The notes below the pieces were generated by a model. That model was not told where the DNA came from. It searched no databases and saw only the letters and a list, made by a program, of their open reading frames with translations. The position numbers were made by a program, and so were the translations under genes. This document shows, in pieces, positions 5,626 through 9,189 of a stretch of 9,189 bases of DNA. The stretch is from Gammaproteobacteria bacterium (lineage in GTDB: Bacteria > Pseudomonadota > Gammaproteobacteria > Arenicellales > JAOTYS01), in contig JAOTYS010000162.1 of the NCBI GenBank assembly GCA_029861795.1, forward strand, positions 1 to 9,189, in the 5' to 3' direction. Every line of letters starts with the position of its first letter. The first letter of the stretch is position 1.

Positions 5626-6498
5626 ATGACTGCCAGTAACCCTCTGAGCCGGCTGCTTTCAGGCATGGCCGACGTCCTCGATGTAGACAGTGTCGAGGCC
5701 ATGGCGATCAGGGTCATCGGGGCTGCGCTGATCCTGCTGACCACCTTCTGGATTGCCAGAGCGCTGCGAGGAGCAATTGGGCGCCGTGTCAAGGCGCGCG
5801 ATCCGGAAGACGCGAATACGAATCGCGTGTACGGGCGTTCTATTCAGGTAGTCGTCTTGCTCGTGGGCGTGAGTACCGCCGTGCACACCCTTGGCATTAA
5901 CCTCACGCATCTTTTTACGGCGGGAGGGCTTCTTGCGGTGGCTGCCGCCTTTGCCATGAAGAATCTGGCGGAGAACCTAGTTGGCGGGCTGATCCTGCGC
6001 CTCGAGAATACGATCAAGCCTGGCGATGTCCTGCGTATCCAAGGTGACGAGATTGTGAAGGTCAAGAGAATCGGGTTCCGGATCACGACCGTGCGAAGCA
6101 AGAGCGAAGGCGATCTCGTCATTCCAAACGCCGAGCTGGTGCAGAACCCGATCTCGAACTACACCTACAACGACGAATTGTGCCGCATCGATACAACGGT
6201 GGGAGTCGCCTATGACTCCGATCTCGAGCAGGTCCGTGCCACTCTCCAGGACGTCTGTGACGGTCTCGGATGGAAATCAGAGCAGAGGCGATCGCAGATT
6301 GAGCTCATCGAGTTCGGCAACTCGTCGGTGAACTTCAAGGTTCTTGTGTGGGTTGAGGACCCATGGTCCGAGGGTCATTTTCGATCCGATCTCAACTGGG
6401 CGATCTGGTGGGCACTCAAGGACGCCGGCGTTGTCATTGCCTTGCCGCAGCTCGATGTGCATGTCGTAGCGGAGAGTGCGGTGGCAACCGATCGATAA
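5626..6498 (+). CDS. MscS-family mechanosensitive channel
   Basis: Small-conductance mechanosensitive channel of the inner membrane that releases solutes on hypo-osmotic shock. At 290 residues it is close to the usual size of the compact MscS type. Membrane segments lie at about 25-47 and 71-91, followed by the pore-lining helix 93-128 with the typical small-residue pattern (AGGLLAVAAAFAMKNLAENL, 99-118). The family signature LENTIKPGDVLRIQG at 126-140 opens the beta domain, and IPNAELVQNPISNYT at 166-180 is also typical. The cytoplasmic alpha/beta part runs to about 282. The ATG is preceded by AGGGA four or five bases upstream, acceptable though close. The gene is intact and stands alone on the + strand, and it is GC-rich compared with the region to its left. 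Confidence 0.95.
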   Translation: MTASNPLSRLLSGMADVLDVDSVEAMAIRVIGAALILLTTFWIARALRGAIGRRVKARDPEDANTNRVYGRSIQVVVLLVGVSTAVHTLGINLTHLFTAGGLLAVAAAFAMKNLAENLVGGLILRLENTIKPGDVLRIQGDEIVKVKRIGFRITTVRSKSEGDLVIPNAELVQNPISNYTYNDELCRIDTTVGVAYDSDLEQVRATLQDVCDGLGWKSEQRRSQIELIEFGNSSVNFKVLVWVEDPWSEGHFRSDLNWAIWWALKDAGVVIALPQLDVHVVAESAVATDR

Positions 6499-6557
6499 TC
6501 GTCAACATCAACAAGAGAACAGGACACCCTAGCCGCTAGCGTGATAGGAGAAGCGAA

Positions 6558-6700
6558 ATGTCGAATATTGTAGCCGAGAATACAACCAATGATATCGTCC
6601 TTGCTAACGGCCGGGTAATCGATCCTGAGTAGGATTGGGATGGTGCGTAACCGGGTTGGTTTCGCCATAGCCGCGGGTGATCAGCTGGCCACGCGAAACA
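6558..6700 (+). pseudogene. N-terminal stub of N-acyl-D-amino-acid deacylase/amidohydrolase
   Basis: A well-formed start (AGGAG 6546-6550, seven bases before ATG 6558) gives 24 residues ending NDIVLANGRVIDPE, then TAG at 6630-6632. DxVLxNGRVIDPExGLDxVRNVGI is the hallmark beginning of D-aminoacylase-type amidohydrolases. Past the stop, pieces of the expected continuation can still be read with small indels (GGATTG for Gly-Leu, GATGGTG-CGTAAC for Asp-Gly-x-Arg-Asn, and perhaps ATAGCCGCG). The metal-binding and catalytic regions are absent. The gene was therefore cut short, and the rest was deleted between here and the porin at 6769. The right limit given is approximate. Function of the ancestor: hydrolysis of N-acyl-D-amino acids or related cyclic amides. 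Confidence 0.7.
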
Positions 6701-6768
6701 CCATGCTTTGAGCCCAAACGCTGTCGTGCCGATGCGATGACCGTCAGTTCTCGATCATGACCTCTTCT

Positions 6769-8164
6769 TCAATAATTGGATGCGTGCCATCCGCGCTTTG
6801 ACAGATCCCACCTCACACCAATGGTGTAGACATTCGCTCCCGGCGTACCATCTGCATCGATGTCGTCATTGATGCGTACGTTGGCGAAAATCATGGGCCG
6901 GTAACGTTCAAAGCTATACCTCAAGCCCACGACCGCATACTTCACACGGTAGTCCCCTGCCTGGGCCTGGTCCGAATCGGGCTTCTGGATATTGAATCCA
7001 CCGACAAACCATATTCGATCAAACAGCCGATACTGCCCGTAAAATTCGCTGCCCCAGCCATCGAAGTATATGCCGTCATCCGTAGTCTCGTGGTTGTCCA
7101 GCCACGCTGCCACCAGAGCGGCATACCACCGTTTACCGAAGCCCCGCGTGCCGACAATCAATGCACGGGCATCACCTGTTATGCCGATGTCCCGCAGCGA
7201 CGCATTGTTGTCGAGATCGATGTCGGCGTGGTTGTAGGCGAGCCCGACACTGTAGTTGTTTTGCGTGGTTATGACCGCGCTGACGCTAACGGCGGTCCCA
7301 TAATCCGCACCACCGCCAAAGGGGATGGGGTTACCATGCTGAAGCTGGAGATTAAGGTCAAACGGCTTGAACGACTTGGGGGGCAGAAAATCCAATGACA
7401 GCTTCGATTGAAGCGCCTTATCGGCGCGGCCCTGTTGGCCCACCATCGGTCTGCGCGTTGTAGGTCCCGCTCGCACTCGCGCCGGTACCCTGAAAACGGT
7501 CGGTGAACCCCGCCACGTCGTAATAAGGCGACCAGTTCTTACCCGCGATTACGTTAACGTTCGGCACATCGAGACCCACATAGCCGAGACGAGTAAACAC
7601 GGTGTTTTGAAATTTTCCGGTCTCTTCACCGGGGGCGGTGAGATCTTCCAACCCGGTCAAAAGGTTGAAGCCCGCCTCGTATCGCCCAACCAGAAAAGAC
7701 CCCTGCCGGGACTGCCATTCCAGCTCTGTCCCGATCCGAGAGCCGCCATCTTGCCAGTCAGTCTCGCCTCCCTGCTCGCGGTAGCGGAGCCGGATGCTAC
7801 CGTAAACGTCAAACCCAGTGGTGCGTTTCGGTTCGCCCTTCTTCTCTTCTACCCGTTGGGCTTCACGCCGCGCGTCGGAGGCGGCCATCGGATTTTCATT
7901 GGCACCGAGCCGTCGTTGTTCCGCTTCGGACGGATTGGCATCCCTGTCTACATCTCCTGTTCCCGTTTCCGATGCTTCGTGTGTGTGCTTGGCTTCAGCC
8001 TGAGACTGTTCCGTCCCGCCAGCTGCTGTCCAGTCTTGCTGAGCGTTTAAACGGCCTGTGAAACACACAAGCAATGGTAATGAAAGCAGAACGCCAATAA
8101 TGTTGTGTCGTTGGGGAACGTCGCTTTTCAGCGAACGCACAGATTTGTCCTGGGCCAAGGCCAT
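6769..8164 (-). pseudogene. Outer-membrane porin gene split by a 1-base frameshift
   Basis: Gram-negative porin (beta-barrel, general porin-like), about 460 residues when the frame is repaired. The first frame (8164 to 7418) has a signal peptide ending near FTGRLNA, then a charged linker rich in Glu, Ala and Arg (about 44-110), then barrel strands from FDVYGSIRLRYREQG onward with GYVGLDVPNVNVIAGKNW, the porin-like loop region. At 7439-7441 an extra G (GGTGGGCC instead of GGTGGCC) moves the frame. The second frame carries on directly (QQGRADKALQSKLSLDF) with alternating strands to the C-terminus at 6769 (VYTIGVRWDLS). ATG 8162-8164 lacks a good ribosome binding site. GTG 8138-8140 with CAGGA seven bases upstream gives a more normal signal peptide and may be the true start. 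Could be a true pseudogene or a sequencing error. Confidence 0.8.
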
Positions 8165-8419
8165 CCTAACGCATCAAACTAAACACATCTCCCATCACAA
8201 CGAAGACTATCGATATGTGCTGGAGGGATTAACATTGCCGACGCTATCGTATCTTCTTCCGTGTTGAGCGTTCCGGATCCGTTGCAGTTAGCGGTTCGAT
8301 TCTGTCCCTGGTCATCAGTCAATAAGAATTCGGATCCGTGTACCAAGCATGCTTTCAACCGTCCAGATTGGCGGTCCATAAAGCATCTTGAGGCGCAGTC
8401 ACTTTGTAGTTCATTTCAC
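8165..8419. other. Spacer between TRIC-type gene and porin
   Basis: The stretch should hold the porin promoter on the minus strand, but I see only weak candidates: a TTGACT at 8320-8325 on the minus strand without a matching -10, and TACGAT-like elements without a -35. CGGATCCGT occurs twice (around 8274 and 8332), which may be chance. A 66-codon minus-strand ORF (8179-8379) has no ribosome binding site and resembles nothing. No terminator for the TRIC-type gene is evident. Confidence 0.3.
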
Positions 8420-9103
8420 TTATTCCCTATCTCTTTGATGCTCAGCTTGATCGTCGTCCCTTCCCAAACGCACGAACTGCCCCGGTGGCCCCATGCGAAT
8501 ATCGAAAACGATGGCCGACGCCCGCAAAGAAAATGCCGCTATAAACGCCAGCAACTCGGCAATGCCTTCCGGCAGCGAAAGGTGACTCAGGGCAGCGTAG
8601 CTCAGTGAACCGACCAGGGCGGCTGTGGCATAGAGTTCGCCGCAAAGGATCATCGGCTGGGTGTTGGTGAGCACATCGCGAATGAGACCACCGCCGGTGG
8701 CCGTCACCATGCCCATGAACACGGCGATGATGAAGGGTGCCCCGAACGCAAGCGCAACGTGACAGCCCACCACCCCGAAGGCGGCCAAGCCCAGGGCGTC
8801 GGCCCAGATCATGCCCTTGCGCCGGCTGATATCACTCGTGATCCAGAAGAAGGTGACCAAGGACGCCGCCACGCACAGGATCAGCTCGACAGGATCCTGG
8901 GTCCACCACACGGTGCGGCCGAGCAGCAGATCCCGGGTGGTGCCGCCTCCGATCCCGGTGATGGTGCCGATCATTATGAAACCCAGGACGTCCATGCGGT
9001 AGCGCGCCGCCGTCAGCGCACCGCTGATGGCAAACACCACGTCGCCGAAGTACATGATCGCCAGGATGCTGGTGGTGAGTGGTTCGTTCGGGGGGGCCAT
9101 CAT
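8420..9103 (-). CDS. TRIC-type trimeric cation channel protein (former UPF0126)
   Basis: Integral membrane protein of 227 residues with about seven membrane segments, the usual size of bacterial TRIC family proteins (YicG/UPF0126). These form homotrimeric monovalent-cation channels, while older annotation calls them glycine transporters. The duplicated structure is plain: GDVVFAISGAL at 20-30 followed by GGGTTRD at 52-58, and ADALGLAAFGVVG at 101-113 followed by GGGLIRD at 137-143. The two glycine-rich GGGxxRD motifs are diagnostic. Two ATG codons are adjacent (9101-9103 and 9098-9100). The first is taken because GGGAGA lies 5-7 bases upstream. The C-terminus is hydrophilic (RDDDQAEHQRDRE). 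The gene is intact and no operon partner is visible in the window. Confidence 0.93.
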   Translation of the reverse strand: MMAPPNEPLTTSILAIMYFGDVVFAISGALTAARYRMDVLGFIMIGTITGIGGGTTRDLLLGRTVWWTQDPVELILCVAASLVTFFWITSDISRRKGMIWADALGLAAFGVVGCHVALAFGAPFIIAVFMGMVTATGGGLIRDVLTNTQPMILCGELYATAALVGSLSYAALSHLSLPEGIAELLAFIAAFSLRASAIVFDIRMGPPGQFVRLGRDDDQAEHQRDRE

Positions 9104-9189
9104 CGTCTCTCCCTCGCACTCCGGCGGGTTGGCTTTCGCAGATCGCGCTCTTGCGGTCGAGGCTCATTCGGGGTGTCTAGCGCGAGCTT
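9104..9189. other. Upstream region of the TRIC-type gene at the right edge
   Basis: Contains the ribosome binding site of the TRIC-type gene (GAGGGAGA on the minus strand, about 9109-9116). An ATG at 9165-9167 opens a minus-strand frame that overlaps the TRIC-type gene out of phase. It looks like a shadow reading. Confidence 0.3.

Noticed and set aside
5844..6122. 92-codon minus-strand ORF inside the channel gene
   Set aside because: Shadow of the MscS-type gene, whose family motifs are unambiguous.
7607..8050. 147-codon + strand ORF
   Set aside because: Mirror reading of the porin gene on the minus strand. The porin frame has a signal peptide and barrel pattern, this one does not.
8270..8345. 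Cluster of GGATCC and GAATTC sites suggesting vector sequence
   Set aside because: The sites are spread over natural-looking sequence without a polylinker order, so chance is enough.
1..9189. CRISPR array, tRNA, rRNA or insertion sequence
   Set aside because: No regularly spaced repeats, no cloverleaf-like or rRNA stretch, and no transposase or terminal inverted repeats were seen on either strand.

Overview
The window looks like accessory chromosome of a Gram-negative proteobacterium, most likely an environmental gammaproteobacterium. An outer-membrane porin, a Tat-type flavoprotein and a periplasmic c-type cytochrome behind an FNR/Anr-like box point to a respiring Gram-negative cell. The gammaproteobacterial placement is inference from gene style only. 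Intact genes are mixed with at least four damaged ones, so the region seems to be eroding. By eye, base composition is lower in GC from about 1470 to 5490 and clearly higher from about 5490 to the right end.

Left part (1-1470): about 340 bases without a convincing gene contain two short dyads and, at 262-275, an FNR/Anr-type site (TTGAC-N4-ATCAA). The site is well placed to drive the secreted monohaem cytochrome c at 343-909. Right behind the cytochrome, with its own ribosome binding site, lies a 26-residue ORF that is essentially a signal peptide followed by a stop. Then comes the wreck of a class III adenylate/guanylate cyclase with TPR repeats: its first 17 or so codons are joined directly to the last TPR segment, and a further frameshift follows.

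Middle part (1470-5490), mainly minus strand: read from right to left there is a DUF6717-like protein without a normal start codon, an 88-residue protein of unknown function, a four-segment membrane protein (TTG start, one frameshift, one in-frame TGA), a six- or seven-segment membrane protein with conserved-looking His/Asp residues, and a Tat-dependent FAD-linked oxidase. The last three are tightly packed (ATGA overlap, then a 2-base gap) and look translationally coupled. This membrane pair plus exported flavo-oxidase is the best candidate here for an undescribed functional unit. A possible small membrane protein starts divergently at 5190.

Right part (5490-9189): an intact MscS-type mechanosensitive channel, an N-terminal stub of an N-acyl-D-amino-acid deacylase/amidohydrolase, a large porin split by a single extra G, and an intact TRIC-type channel protein (formerly UPF0126) near the right edge. 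MscS, the porin and the TRIC protein are all envelope permeability functions but do not form an operon, because strand and spacing differ.
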